A DNA stretch of 64,000 nucleotides from JABJAG01 sp038137215 (GTDB lineage: Bacteria > Pseudomonadota > Alphaproteobacteria > UBA6615): the NCBI GenBank assembly GCA_038137215.1, contig JAYQBG010000006.1:51968-115967 (forward strand), given 5' to 3'. The translations under genes were made by a program, and so were the position numbers. Below, one piece after another: positions 17,136-27,200 of the stretch. Within the stretch, counting starts at the first letter, position 1. The number at the start of each line of letters is the position of its first letter. Under the pieces are notes generated by a model, which ran no database searches, had not been told where the DNA came from, and saw only the letters and a program-made list of their open reading frames with translations.

Positions 17136-19043
17136 ATGCGCGCAAATCTGAGGCTCGGCCGGGCGAATATCGCCTACGGACACGACATTTTCATGGCGGC
17201 GGCGTCGTTACCGCTTTCGCTGTGGCTGCGCATGGGTGCGTCCATCGAGACGGTGCCCCAGGAATTCATCATCCAGAGCACGCTGCTTTTCGCTGTCGTG
17301 GCGGCTTGTGTGTTCTGGCCGATGGGTCTGTATCGCGGCATCTGGCGCTATGCATCGATGAACGACCTGATGGCGATCACCAAGGCGGTCAGCCTTGTTG
17401 TGCTGATCTTTGTTCCGATCCTGTTCATCACCTCCCGCGCCGAGTTCCTGCCGCGCTCCTTGCCGCTGATCAACTGGTTCGTCCTGATGGCACTGCTGGG
17501 CGGGCCCCGGTTTCTCTACCGCCTGCTCAAGGACCGGCATTTCGAACTGGTTGCCGAATCGAGCGGCAAACCCGGGGTGCCGGTACTTCTGGTCGGCGCG
17601 GGAAACGAAGCCGAAACCTTCATCCGCGACCTCACACGCCAGCCCGGTTCGACCTACCGCGTCGTTGGCGTGCTGGACGAGAAGGGGAGTCGCGTCGGCC
17701 GCCACATTCGGAACGTCCCCGTTCTGGGCACACCCGATGAATTGCCCGCATTGATGCGCCGTCTGGCGCTGCGCACCGAGCGGCCGCAACGCATGATCGT
17801 CACCAAGCGCGGCCTCGATCCGGCCTATATGCGGCATCTACTCGATCTGGCCGAAACCCACGGCATGGCCATGGCGCGCCTACCGCGGATGACCGAATTC
17901 GAGTCCGGGATCGGAGAAGCAATCGGGGTGAAACCGGTTGCTGTCGAGGATCTGCTCGGCCGCCCACAGGCCGTGCTGGACCGGCCCGCGATGGAGAGCC
18001 TGATCAAGGGAGCCCGCGTTCTGGTCACCGGGGCCGGCGGGACGATCGGCAGCGAGCTGGTCCGCCAGATCGCGGCACTGGGACCCGGCCGGCTCGACCT
18101 CGTGGACAATTCTGAGTTCAACCTCTACTCGATCGATCTGGAGATGGGTGAAGCTGCCGACGGCTTCAAACATCACGCGCACCTGGCCGATGTGCGTGAC
18201 CGGACCGCCATGGCCGCCGTCTTCGCCGAAGCACGGCCCAACCTGGTCTTTCACGCCGCCGCCCTCAAACATGTGCCCATCGTCGAATCCCATGTGGCCG
18301 AAGGGGTTCTGACCAATATCGGCGGGTCGCGGATTGTTGCCGATCTGTGCCGCGATGTCGGCGCACGGAAAATGGTCCTGGTCTCGACCGACAAGGCGGT
18401 AAACCCAACCAACGCCATGGGCGCGACCAAGCGCGTCGCGGAAAGCTATTGCCAGGCGCTGGACCGCGCACCCGGCGAGGCGGGTTGCCAGTTCATCACG
18501 GTGCGCTTCGGCAATGTGCTCGGCTCCACAGGATCGGTGGTGCCCCTGTTCGAGCGCCAGCTCGCGGCGGGCGGCCCCCTGACGGTCACCCACCCCGACA
18601 TCACCCGATATTTCATGACCACGCGCGAAGCCGTGGAGCTGGTCCTGCAGGCCACCGCACTCGGCACCGAGAAGGCCGGCGGCATTTTCGTGCTGGATAT
18701 GGGCGAGCCCGTCCGCATTGTCGATCTGGCCGAACAGATGATCCGCCTGACGGGGAAACGACCCTATGAAGACGTCGACATTCACTTTGTCGGCCTGCGC
18801 GATGGCGAGAAGCTATTCGAGGAACTCTTCCACGACGCCGAAAGCCTGGCACCCACCGGCAACGATGCCATCCGCCTGGCCATGCCGCGAGTGGCGGACC
18901 GGGCGGTCCTTGAGCGCGCCATCGACGAATTGATCAGCGCCGCACGAAACGGCGACAACACGACCTGCCGCGCCCAGCTGGCGCATCTCGTACCCGAATT
19001 CCAATCCGAAACCCCGCATCCCGATACGGCTGCGGCCAAATAA
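17136..19043 (+). CDS. PglF/WbpM/CapD-type UDP-sugar 4,6-dehydratase
   Basis: A 635-residue membrane-anchored dehydratase. Residues 1-120 hold about four transmembrane helices, a middle CoA-binding-like Rossmann domain contains LLVGAGNEAE near residue 150, and the C-terminal SDR domain begins VLVTGAGGTIGSELVRQ near residue 290. STDKAVNPTNAMGATKR has Met in place of the usual catalytic Tyr, which is normal for long WbpM/PglF enzymes. It would convert UDP-GlcNAc to the 4-keto-6-deoxy sugar used by LegC/PglE aminotransferases, matching the broken aminotransferase and acyltransferase at 13.1-14.7 kb. It appears intact, so the pathway is cut after the first step in this assembly. Confidence 0.88.
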   Translation: MRANLRLGRANIAYGHDIFMAAASLPLSLWLRMGASIETVPQEFIIQSTLLFAVVAACVFWPMGLYRGIWRYASMNDLMAITKAVSLVVLIFVPILFITSRAEFLPRSLPLINWFVLMALLGGPRFLYRLLKDRHFELVAESSGKPGVPVLLVGAGNEAETFIRDLTRQPGSTYRVVGVLDEKGSRVGRHIRNVPVLGTPDELPALMRRLALRTERPQRMIVTKRGLDPAYMRHLLDLAETHGMAMARLPRMTEFESGIGEAIGVKPVAVEDLLGRPQAVLDRPAMESLIKGARVLVTGAGGTIGSELVRQIAALGPGRLDLVDNSEFNLYSIDLEMGEAADGFKHHAHLADVRDRTAMAAVFAEARPNLVFHAAALKHVPIVESHVAEGVLTNIGGSRIVADLCRDVGARKMVLVSTDKAVNPTNAMGATKRVAESYCQALDRAPGEAGCQFITVRFGNVLGSTGSVVPLFERQLAAGGPLTVTHPDITRYFMTTREAVELVLQATALGTEKAGGIFVLDMGEPVRIVDLAEQMIRLTGKRPYEDVDIHFVGLRDGEKLFEELFHDAESLAPTGNDAIRLAMPRVADRAVLERAIDELISAARNGDNTTCRAQLAHLVPEFQSETPHPDTAAAK

Positions 19044-19103
19044 AGCGTTCCGTCCCTGGCCCGGAAAGAACCTCACCCCAGCACATACGAAGGACGATTA
19101 CCG

Positions 19104-20690
19104 GTGCCCAACAATTCAGACGCGCAGATCACGCGCGCAATCGTATCCGTATCCGACAAGGCCGGCCTGACGGAGCTCGGCGCAGCCCTTGCCCGTCACA
19201 ACATCGAAATCCTTTCGACCGGTGGCTCGGCAAAAGCGTTGGCCGAGGCGGGCGTCCCCGTGGTCGAGGTCGCCAACCACACCGGCTTTCCCGAAATCAT
19301 GGACGGTCGGGTCAAAACTCTGCACCCCAAAATTCACGGTGGCATTCTCGCCCGGCGCGACCATCCCGAAGACCAGGCGGCCATGGAGAACCATGACATC
19401 GGGGCCATCGACCTGATCGTCATCAATCTCTATCCGTTCGAGGCGACCGTCGCGTCCGGTGCGGGCTATGACGACTGTGTCGAGAATATCGACATCGGCG
19501 GACCAGCCATGATCCGCGCGGCCGCCAAGAACCACGCACATGTGGCTGTCGTCACGGACCCGTCCGACTATGACGCGATCGTCGCCGCGCTGGACGCCAA
19601 CAACGGCAAGCTGCCCGCAGAGCTGCGCCGCCGGCTGGCCGCCAAGGCCTATGCCCGCACCGCCGCCTATGACGGTGCGATCACCGCCTGGCTGTCGGGC
19701 GAACTGGGCGAAGATTTTCCCGAAACCCATGTCACCTCCGGCAAGCGTGCGGCCGTCCTGCGCTACGGTGAAAACCCGCACCAGAACGCGGCCTTGTATA
19801 TCGGCGGACCGGCCCGGCCCGGTGTCGCCCAGGCCGAACAGGTCCAGGGCAAGGAGCTGAGCTACAACAATCTGGGCGACGCGGACGCCGCCTTCGAACT
19901 GGCTGCCGAGTTCGAATCACCCGCGATTGCCATTATCAAACATGCCAATCCCTGTGGTGTGGCCACCGGTGACGACCTGGTCGGGGCCTATCGCGCGGCA
20001 CGCAAATGCGATCCGGTCAGCGCCTTTGGCGGAATTGTGGCCGCCAACAAGACCCTGACGGGCCCGCTCGCCGAGGCCATCACCGAAATCTTCACCGAGG
20101 TGGTGATTGCGCCGGACGCCGATGACGACGCGCGCCAGGTCTTTGCCGGCAAGGAAAACCTGCGCCTGCTGCTCACCGGAGAGATGCCCGACCCCCGTGC
20201 GACCGGCCGGATGCTCAAGCCGCTCGCCGGTGGCTTCCTGCTGCAGGATCGCGATGCCGGACACATCACGGCGAACGATCTCAAGGTGGTGACCAAGCGG
20301 CAACCGAGCGAACAGGAAATCGCCGACATGCTGCTGGCCTTCACCATCGGCAAGCACGTCAAGTCCAACACCATCGTCTATGCCAAGAACGGTGCCACCG
20401 TGGGCATCGGCGCCGGACAGATGAGCCGGGTGGATGCGGCGCGGATCGCGGCGCACAAATCGAAAGAAGCTGCCAAGGCCGCCGGCGAATCCGAAGCGCT
20501 GACCCAGGGGTCGGTCGCGGCCTCGGATGCGTTCTTCCCCTTCCCGGACGGGCTCCTGACCACCATCGAGGCCGGGGCCACCGCCGTGATCCAGCCGGGC
20601 GGATCGGTCCGCGACGACGAGGTGATCGCGGCGGCCGACGAAGCCGGAATCGCCATGGTGCTGACCGGCATGCGCCACTTCCGTCACTAG
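19104..20690 (+). CDS. purH: Bifunctional AICAR formyltransferase/IMP cyclohydrolase
   Basis: A 528-residue PurH, the normal length. The N-terminal IMP cyclohydrolase domain has SVSDKAGL, STGGSAKAL and GRVKTLHPKIHGGIL. The C-terminal formyltransferase domain has LRYGENPHQNA and the catalytic IIKHANPCGVA Lys-His pair, plus the late SDAFFPFPDG and QPGGSVRD motifs. It catalyses the last two steps of de novo purine synthesis in the cytoplasm. The start is GTG 19104, which gives the expected N-terminus. It is followed 9 bp later by ybjQ, with GGAG just ahead of that start. A housekeeping gene next to the glycan locus. Confidence 0.97.
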   Translation: MPNNSDAQITRAIVSVSDKAGLTELGAALARHNIEILSTGGSAKALAEAGVPVVEVANHTGFPEIMDGRVKTLHPKIHGGILARRDHPEDQAAMENHDIGAIDLIVINLYPFEATVASGAGYDDCVENIDIGGPAMIRAAAKNHAHVAVVTDPSDYDAIVAALDANNGKLPAELRRRLAAKAYARTAAYDGAITAWLSGELGEDFPETHVTSGKRAAVLRYGENPHQNAALYIGGPARPGVAQAEQVQGKELSYNNLGDADAAFELAAEFESPAIAIIKHANPCGVATGDDLVGAYRAARKCDPVSAFGGIVAANKTLTGPLAEAITEIFTEVVIAPDADDDARQVFAGKENLRLLLTGEMPDPRATGRMLKPLAGGFLLQDRDAGHITANDLKVVTKRQPSEQEIADMLLAFTIGKHVKSNTIVYAKNGATVGIGAGQMSRVDAARIAAHKSKEAAKAAGESEALTQGSVAASDAFFPFPDGLLTTIEAGATAVIQPGGSVRDDEVIAAADEAGIAMVLTGMRHFRH

Positions 20691-20699
20691 GAGCGAAAT

Positions 20700-21023
20700 A
20701 TGATCATTACGACGACCAGCAGTGTCGAGGGCCGGAACATCGCCGCGTATCTGGGCGTGTGCGCCGGGGAAGCCGTGGTGGGCGCGAACATCGTCCGTGA
20801 CATGTTCGCCTCGGTCCGCGACGTGGTGGGCGGGCGCTCGGGAAGCTACGAGAAGGTGCTCGCTTCGGCACGCGAAGCCGCTCTCGAAGCCATCGAAGCC
20901 GACGCCGTCGCGCGCGGTGCCCAGGCCATCATCGGGCTGGGCGTCGACTATGAGGTGGTCGGGGACAAGGGTTCGATGCTGATGGTGGTGGCCACCGGCA
21001 CGGCCGTCAAACTGTCGGGCTGA
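20700..21023 (+). CDS. ybjQ: YbjQ/UPF0145 family protein
   Basis: A 107-residue heavy-metal-binding-like YbjQ family protein. TTSSVEGRNIAAYLGVCAGEAVVGANIVRD is at the N-terminus and the family hallmark GAQAIIGLGVDYEVVG lies in the C-terminal half. The family forms small oligomers (pentamers in known structures) and has no settled role. It starts 9 bp after purH behind a GGAG ribosome binding site, so the two are probably cotranscribed. Its stop lies only 3 bp from the end of the convergent MFS gene and no terminator hairpin is visible between them. Confidence 0.9.
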   Translation: MIITTTSSVEGRNIAAYLGVCAGEAVVGANIVRDMFASVRDVVGGRSGSYEKVLASAREAALEAIEADAVARGAQAIIGLGVDYEVVGDKGSMLMVVATGTAVKLSG

Positions 21024-21026
21024 AGC

Positions 21027-22343
21027 CTAGACGTCTGTGACCGGCGCCTCGGGCGGAACGTCCCGCACGGTCAGCCAGAGCAGCAACCCGCCCAGAATCA
21101 GGAAGGGCAGGACCGTGGCCATGCCCCAGCGCTGGCTGCCGCTCGCCGCCGTGACCACCGCCACCATCCACGGCCCCACGAATGCCGTCGCCTTCCCGGA
21201 CAGGGCATAGAGCCCGAACATCTCGCTCTCGGTTCCCTGAGGAATGATCCGGGCCATCAGGGACCGGCTGGCGGCCTGCACCGGTCCGAAGAAAATCCCC
21301 AGGGTTGATCCGAGCACGAAGAAGGCGAGCTTCGATTCAACCAGCAGCAACGGAATGCCAACGATCACGATGCCTACAATCCCGATCAGGATCGTCCGCT
21401 TGGCGCCGATCTTGTCATCGACCCAGCCGAAGGCAAAAGCGCCAAGGCCCGCTGTAACGTTCAGAATCAGCCCGAAGATAATCACTTCGGCCACGGGCAT
21501 TCCGAAGGTGCCCGCCGCGAAGACGCCGCCAAAGGCGAACAGCGTGTTCAGACCATCGGTGAACAGCATCCGTGCCAGCAGGTAGCGCCAGAGCTGCGGG
21601 TAATGGCGCAAATTGCGAAGCGTGGAGCAGATTTCGACGAGTCCCGTCCGTACGGCCTTGCCCATGGGCAGTCCGCGCCCGCGGGGATCCGGGGTCCAGA
21701 GGAACAGCGGCAGACAGAACAACAACAGCCAGGCGGCCACCACCGGCCCGGACATGCGTACATTCTCAAGCTTGTCGGCAGCGGCACTCAGCCCGAAGGG
21801 CGGTGTTTCCACCTGCACGAAAACGAACAGCACCAGCAGCAATCCGCCGACCCCGCCCAGATAGCCCAAGCCCCAGGCCCAGCCGGATATCCGGCCGAGC
21901 CAGTGGGACGGGACAAGATTGGGCAGCAGGGCATTGCAGAACACCATCGACAGCTCAAAGGCCACAACCGTCACCCCGACCAGCACCAGCAGGAGCGTGG
22001 CGTCGGACTCATCGGGCGCGACAAACCAGAGAAGCAGCGAACCGGCCGCCATGACGAAGGTGAAGAAGGCCAGCCAGGGTTTTCGGGCCCGGCCCTGATC
22101 GGCAATCGCGCCCAGCACGGGGCTGAGCAGCGCAATCGCCAGGGCGGCGATCCCGGTCATCATCGCCCAGAGAGAGGTCGCGCGGGCCGGGTCGTCCATC
22201 ACCGCCTGGGTGAAATAGGCCGGGATCACGAAGGTGAGAATCACCGCCGGAAAGGGTGAATTCGCCCAGTCGAACACACACCAGGACCCAATCGCACGGC
22301 GATCAAGCGGCGGTGGAGCACCTCGCGGATCATCAATTGCCAT
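21027..22343 (-). CDS. UMF1/Atg22-type MFS transporter
   Basis: A 438-residue membrane protein with about twelve helices. IGSWCVFDWANSPFPAVILTFVIP at the start of helix 1 is the signature of the UMF1 (Atg22-like) MFS family, and the first half includes SPVLGAIADQGRARKPWL. The second half has FAFGWVDDKIGAKRTI and GPVQAASRSLMARIIPQ. Yeast Atg22 exports amino acids from the vacuole; bacterial relatives are mostly uncharacterised. The start overlaps the 3' end of the upstream EamA gene by 11 bp, so the three minus-strand transporters probably form one operon. Confidence 0.85.
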   Translation of the reverse strand: MAIDDPRGAPPPLDRRAIGSWCVFDWANSPFPAVILTFVIPAYFTQAVMDDPARATSLWAMMTGIAALAIALLSPVLGAIADQGRARKPWLAFFTFVMAAGSLLLWFVAPDESDATLLLVLVGVTVVAFELSMVFCNALLPNLVPSHWLGRISGWAWGLGYLGGVGGLLLVLFVFVQVETPPFGLSAAADKLENVRMSGPVVAAWLLLFCLPLFLWTPDPRGRGLPMGKAVRTGLVEICSTLRNLRHYPQLWRYLLARMLFTDGLNTLFAFGGVFAAGTFGMPVAEVIIFGLILNVTAGLGAFAFGWVDDKIGAKRTILIGIVGIVIVGIPLLLVESKLAFFVLGSTLGIFFGPVQAASRSLMARIIPQGTESEMFGLYALSGKATAFVGPWMVAVVTAASGSQRWGMATVLPFLILGGLLLWLTVRDVPPEAPVTDV

Positions 22344-23198
22344 AGCTTGCCTCGCGTTGCGGCTGGTCCTGCAATTGCCAGTTGGTCAACAGGATCCCCC
22401 TGGCGATACAGGCCAGTCCGACCCAGACGCCGCTGGTAATGGTTTCATCGAGGATGATAGCAGCCGCCATAAGCGCGCCGACCGGGTTCATGGTCAGCCC
22501 GATGGCCACCCGAGTCGGGCTTGTGTGCCGCAGCGCCCAGAGCCAGAGGAAATAGGTCAGCGCACTGCCCATTATGCCGATATACAGCACCGCCCAGAAT
22601 CCGCTGCCGGAAAGCGGTATCGCCGAAAACGAAACGCCGCTCGCAACACCGATCACCGAAAGCATCGCGGCGCCGGGCAACAGGTTGCAGACCACGAAGA
22701 TCAAGGGCGGATATCGCCGGATCACCTTTAGGGTTGCCACGTTGTACACCGACAGAACCGCGGAGGCCGCGAGCATCAGAAGATCGCCACGCCAGCCGCC
22801 GGGAATGGCGCTCGCATCCTGCCAGAGCGCAAGGGCAACGCCGCCGGTGGCAACCCCGANNNNNNNNNNNNNNNNNNNNNNNNNNNNNNNNNNNNNNNNN
22901 NNNNNNNNNNNNNNNNNNNNNNNNNNNNNNNNNNNNNNNNNNNNNNNNNNNNNNNNNNNACCCCGAACCCGATGATGACCCAGAAATCCCGGCCGCGTGG
23001 CCAGCCGCGCGCAAAAACAAGCGCCAGCGGCAAGAGGACCATCGCACCGATCCCCATACGCAGAATGGTGATCAACAGCGGGTCCAGCGCGTCCGAAACG
23101 AAACGGATAGCCCCGAGTGTCGTGCCGGCTGCAAACGGCGCAACGACAGCGGCAATGGCGGCCCAGAAAGCCAGACGGCCCGAAGATCCGGACGGCAT
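22333..23198 (-). CDS. EamA/DMT-family transporter, interrupted by an assembly gap
   Basis: The N-terminal part (start ATG at 23198) reads SGRLAFWAAIAAVVAPFAAGTTLGAIRFVSD, an EamA helix 1, and continues to GRDFWVIIGF before a run of 100 N. The C-terminal part after the gap covers about 175 residues and includes LTYFLWLWALRHTSPTRVAIGLTMNPVGALMAAAIILDE-like EamA repeat 2 features. The two visible parts are in different frames if the gap is taken as exactly 100 bases, so the gap length is a placeholder; roughly 40 residues are missing compared with a usual 290-300 residue protein. It starts 2 bp after the paralogue upstream. Confidence 0.75.
22860..22959. other. Assembly gap (100 N)
   Basis: Exactly 100 N, the usual placeholder for a gap of unknown length. 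It lies inside the EamA transporter gene. The true missing length must differ from a multiple consistent with 100, because the flanking frames do not match. Confidence 0.98.
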
Positions 23199-23200
23199 GT

Positions 23201-24115
23201 TCAGGCCACCACTCTGCGGCGTAGCCAGTTGGCGGCCGCAATACCGGTGATCACCAGGACGAAGCACGCGATCATCTCGGGCGTCACATTTTCACCGAGA
23301 AGACCAGCGCCCCAGACCAACGCCATCAGCGGGTTCATAGGCAGTGCCACAGCCACGAGTGTCGGTGTCGTGTTCTGCAGTGCCCAGGGCCAGCGCGAAT
23401 AGGAAATAACCGCGGCCCCGATGCCGAGAAACGCCATCGCGGCCCATCCGGTGGGAGACAGGTCCGGGGTGAATGCCGGTGCACCGCTGGCCATCACGAA
23501 GAGATAGAGCAGAAACGAGCCGGGCACGACACCGGTGACCACCGCCACCCGCGGCGAATGGCCTTTCAGGGCGCGGCTCGACCAGACCCCGTACACGGCC
23601 GTGATCAGGGCCCCACCAGAATCAACCCGTCGCCGATCCAGGCCCCCCCCCGGCGGCGCGCTGGCGCTCTGCCCCCGCGCCACGACCACACCGAGGGTGG
23701 CGATGACGATCCCGACAATCTTCTGCCGCGTCGGCGCTTCGATTCCGAAGGCGGCCGCGATCAGCAGGGTCATGAACGGCGCGGTGGTATAGGCCAGCGC
23801 CCCACGGGAAGAGTTTGTGTAGATCAGCGCATTGGAAAAGATGAACTGCCGCCCGCCAAAGAACAGCGCGCCCATGGCCCCCATCACCAACAGCTCGCGC
23901 GGGGTCGGCCAGCGCCGCACCACCAGCAGCGCGATCGCCGTCAGCACCACCGCAGCCACAAAGTTTCGCAAGAAGGCAATGGTGACCGGCTCGGTCTCCG
24001 TGACCAGAAAGCGGATCGCCACGAAAGCCGATCCCCCCAGCGCTGTCGAAAGACAGGCGGCAAGCGCTGCGAGAACCGCCAGGTTCCCGGCCGGAGAGGC
24101 AGGGTTTTGGCTCAC
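23201..24115 (-). CDS. EamA/DMT-family transporter with a short out-of-frame stretch
   Basis: A 304-residue protein with about ten helices in two EamA repeats. Repeat 1 has STALGGSAFVAIRFLVTE and SSRGALAYTTAPFMTLLIAA; repeat 2 has AVYGVWSSRALKGHSP and MNPLMALVWGAGLLGE. Between the repeats the residues LDRRRVDSG do not fit. One frame over, the same DNA reads AWIGDGLILVG, the expected start of repeat 2. The two frame changes sit in a 9-base G run and a 4-base G run on the coding strand, so the gene probably has one extra G and one missing G that cancel. It is otherwise intact and likely exports a small metabolite. Confidence 0.83.
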   Translation of the reverse strand: MSQNPASPAGNLAVLAALAACLSTALGGSAFVAIRFLVTETEPVTIAFLRNFVAAVVLTAIALLVVRRWPTPRELLVMGAMGALFFGGRQFIFSNALIYTNSSRGALAYTTAPFMTLLIAAAFGIEAPTRQKIVGIVIATLGVVVARGQSASAPPGGGLDRRRVDSGGALITAVYGVWSSRALKGHSPRVAVVTGVVPGSFLLYLFVMASGAPAFTPDLSPTGWAAMAFLGIGAAVISYSRWPWALQNTTPTLVAVALPMNPLMALVWGAGLLGENVTPEMIACFVLVITGIAAANWLRRRVVA

Positions 24116-24204
24116 GGACAGATCCGATTACGATCGCCGGCGGGATATGCCGACAACACGTCTTAACCCAGTCCCGCGATGCGCGCCATGCGCACCGCGC
24201 CGCG

Positions 24205-27200
24205 CTATTTGGCCAGCAGGCTCCGCAACTGCCCATTTGCCACGGACAACATCGCCAGATCGACGGTCTCGTTTTCACGCAACGTGTCGAGCAACTGGAC
24301 CGTGCGTTCGACCGCCCCGTTCCGCGAATCGATCCAGGTCGCGATGACCCCTTCAGCCGCCCGGGCACCAAGCTTGCCACCGCCGGCAACATCCAGAACA
24401 TGGTTGGTCAGGCCCGATTGGTGCCGGTAGCTGTCATCGACAATCGACTCGACAGCCAACCGCTCCCAGTCCGAGGCCGGCTCCACCGCACGCGCGGCAT
24501 GACGCAACCAGTCGATTCCGAGCCGCGCACCGAGATCGAAATAGACCCGGCCCGTATCGAGCACCGGCACCTGCGAGTACCGCGAGATCTGCACAACATC
24601 GCCGCCCGCGGCCAGCACTTCCAGGCTGGACACCTTTCGGGCTAGCGCCTTGGGTACACCCAGCGCGATCATGCGATCGGTTTCGGTCTCAATATCCCGG
24701 CGATCCTCATCGGCCACAATCTCGGGCAGATTCTCCACCAGTTCACGAATACCCGGCGCATAGTGTTCGATGGTTGCTTCGATATTCAGCGGACGGCGCG
24801 CATGGTTCAGGAACCAGACCGTCATGCGCTCCACCAGCATCTCGAGCTCATGTGCCGTATCGAGCTGGACCGCCGCATCGACCTGCAGATCGAGGGATTC
24901 GATGTCACGCCAGACTGGGCGCAGCTCGAAGACATCGCGGGCAATGACATAAGCCCGCGCGATATCGTCCGGTGCGGCGCCCGAGCGTTCCTGCAAATCC
25001 TGCACGAATGTGGCACCCACCCGGTTGACCAGGGAGTTGGTCAGATAGGTCGCCACGATCTCGCGGCGCAGGCGGTGCCGCACCACCTGAGCGCTGAATT
25101 TCTCGCGCAGCGGCTTGGGAAAATAGCGCGCAAGGTCCTTGGTGAGATAGGGGTCGTCAGGCACTTTCGTCGGCAGCAGATCGCCGTAGAGCGCAATTTT
25201 CGCATGGGAGAAGAGCACCGCGTATTCCGGGCGCGTCAGCCCCAGATCGTCGGCCTGCAGATCGGCCATGTCTTCATCGTCGGGCAGATGCTCAATCGCC
25301 CGGTCGAGCAATCCCCGGCGTTCCAGCGCCCGGATCACACGCCATTGCGCTTCCAGGGAGTCCGAAGCCCGGCGCTCAGCCTGAGAGATGGTCTGGGTCT
25401 GGAGATAGTTGTCGTTGAGCACAAGGCCGGAGACTTCATCGGTCATCCGCACCAGAAGAGCGTCGCGCTGCTTCAGGGTCATATCCGTGTTCGAGACCAC
25501 ATCGTCGAGAGCGATCTTGATATTCACCTCATGGTCCGAGCAATCCACGCCGGCCGAGTTGTCGATGAAGTCCGTGTTAATTCGCCCACCATGGCGGGCG
25601 TATTCGATCCGCCCCCGCTGGGTCACACCCAGATTGGCACCCTCGCCGATAACCTTGCAATTGAGCGTTTCGGCATCGACGCGCAGGGCATCATTCGAAC
25701 GGTCATCGGCATCACCATGGGATTCATCCGACGACTTGATGTAGGTACCGATCCCGCCGAACCAGAGCAGATCGACGGGCGCAACGAGGATCGCCTGGAT
25801 CAGCTCATTGGGGGTCATCGAATCCCGTGACACGCCGATGGCTGCCTTCATCTCCGGCGTCAGTTTGATCGACTTCGCCTTGCGATCGAAAATCCCACCG
25901 CCCTTCGAGATCAGTTTGGTGTCGTAATCCGCCCAGCTCGAGCGTGGCAGTTCAAAGAGCCGCTCCCGCTCGGCGAAGCTCTTCGCCGGATCCGGGTCCG
26001 GATCGAAGAAAATATGCAGGTGGTTGAAAGCGGCAATCAGCCGGATGTGTTTTGACAGCAGCATGCCGTTGCCGAACACGTCACCGGACATGTCGCCCAC
26101 ACCGACCACCGTGAAGTCCTGGGTCTGGGTGTCGTGACCCATCTCGCGAAAATGACGCTTGACGGATTCCCATGCGCCCTTGGCCGTGATGCCCATCTTC
26201 TTGTGGTCGTAACCGGCCGACCCCCCCGAAGCGAAGGCATCGCCCAGCCAGAAGCCGTAATCCTGGCTGATGCCGTTGGCGATATCGGAGAAGGTGGCCG
26301 TGCCCTTGTCGGCGGCGACAACCAGATAGGGGTCATCGTCATCCAGCCGTACAACATCGGATGGCGGGACGATCTTGCCATCGACGAAGTTGTCGGTGAT
26401 GTCGAGCAGGCCGCGGATCAATGTCGAGTAGGAGGCCACGACTTCTTCCTGGGTTGCCTGACGGTCGGCCTGGGGATCGCCGGTTGGCGCCGGAAGCGCC
26501 TTGCAGACGAAGCCGCCCTTGGCGCCCACGGGCACGATCACCGCATTCTTGACGGTCTGGGCTTTCTGCAGCCCCAGGATTTCGGTCCGGAAATCCTCGC
26601 GCCGGTCCGACCAGCGTAACCCGCCACGCGCAACATCTCCGCCACGCAGATGGCAGCCTTCCATGCGCGGGCTATAGACAAAGACCTCTTTCATCGGGCG
26701 CGGTTCGGGCAGGTCCTCGACGTTTCGGCTGTCGATCTTGAAGGAAGCGTAGGATTTCGGCTCGCCATCTTCCTCGGTCATGAAGAAGTTCGTCCGCAGG
26801 GTCGATTCGACCGCATTGAGAAAACGGCGAATGATCCGGTCTTCATCCAGATTGACGACGGCATCCAGGCCCTCGGCGATCTGTGCACGCAGCTTCTTGA
26901 TACGCCGCGTCATGGCGGGCGTACCGGCCCGCTCCGGATCAAACTGCGCGAAAAACAGAGCCACGATATATCCGGCGAGCGCGGGGTTCTTCGCCAGCGT
27001 TTCTTCCATATAGGTCTGCGAGAACTGAATCCGGCTTTGCAGCAAGAATTTGCAATAGGCCCGCAGCACCAGAATTTCGCGCCAGGTCAGCCCGGCCCCC
27101 ATCACCAGATTGTTGAATCCGTCATCGGCGATCTGTCCTTCGAGGACGCGGGCAAAGCACTCGTGGAACGGCTCGCGCACGGTTTTCAGATCGATCGCCG

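Noticed and set aside
24160..24170. TTAACCC between gdhZ and the EamA gene as another CtrA site
   Set aside because: It matches only TTAACC, lacks the final AT of the half-site and has no inverted or direct partner.
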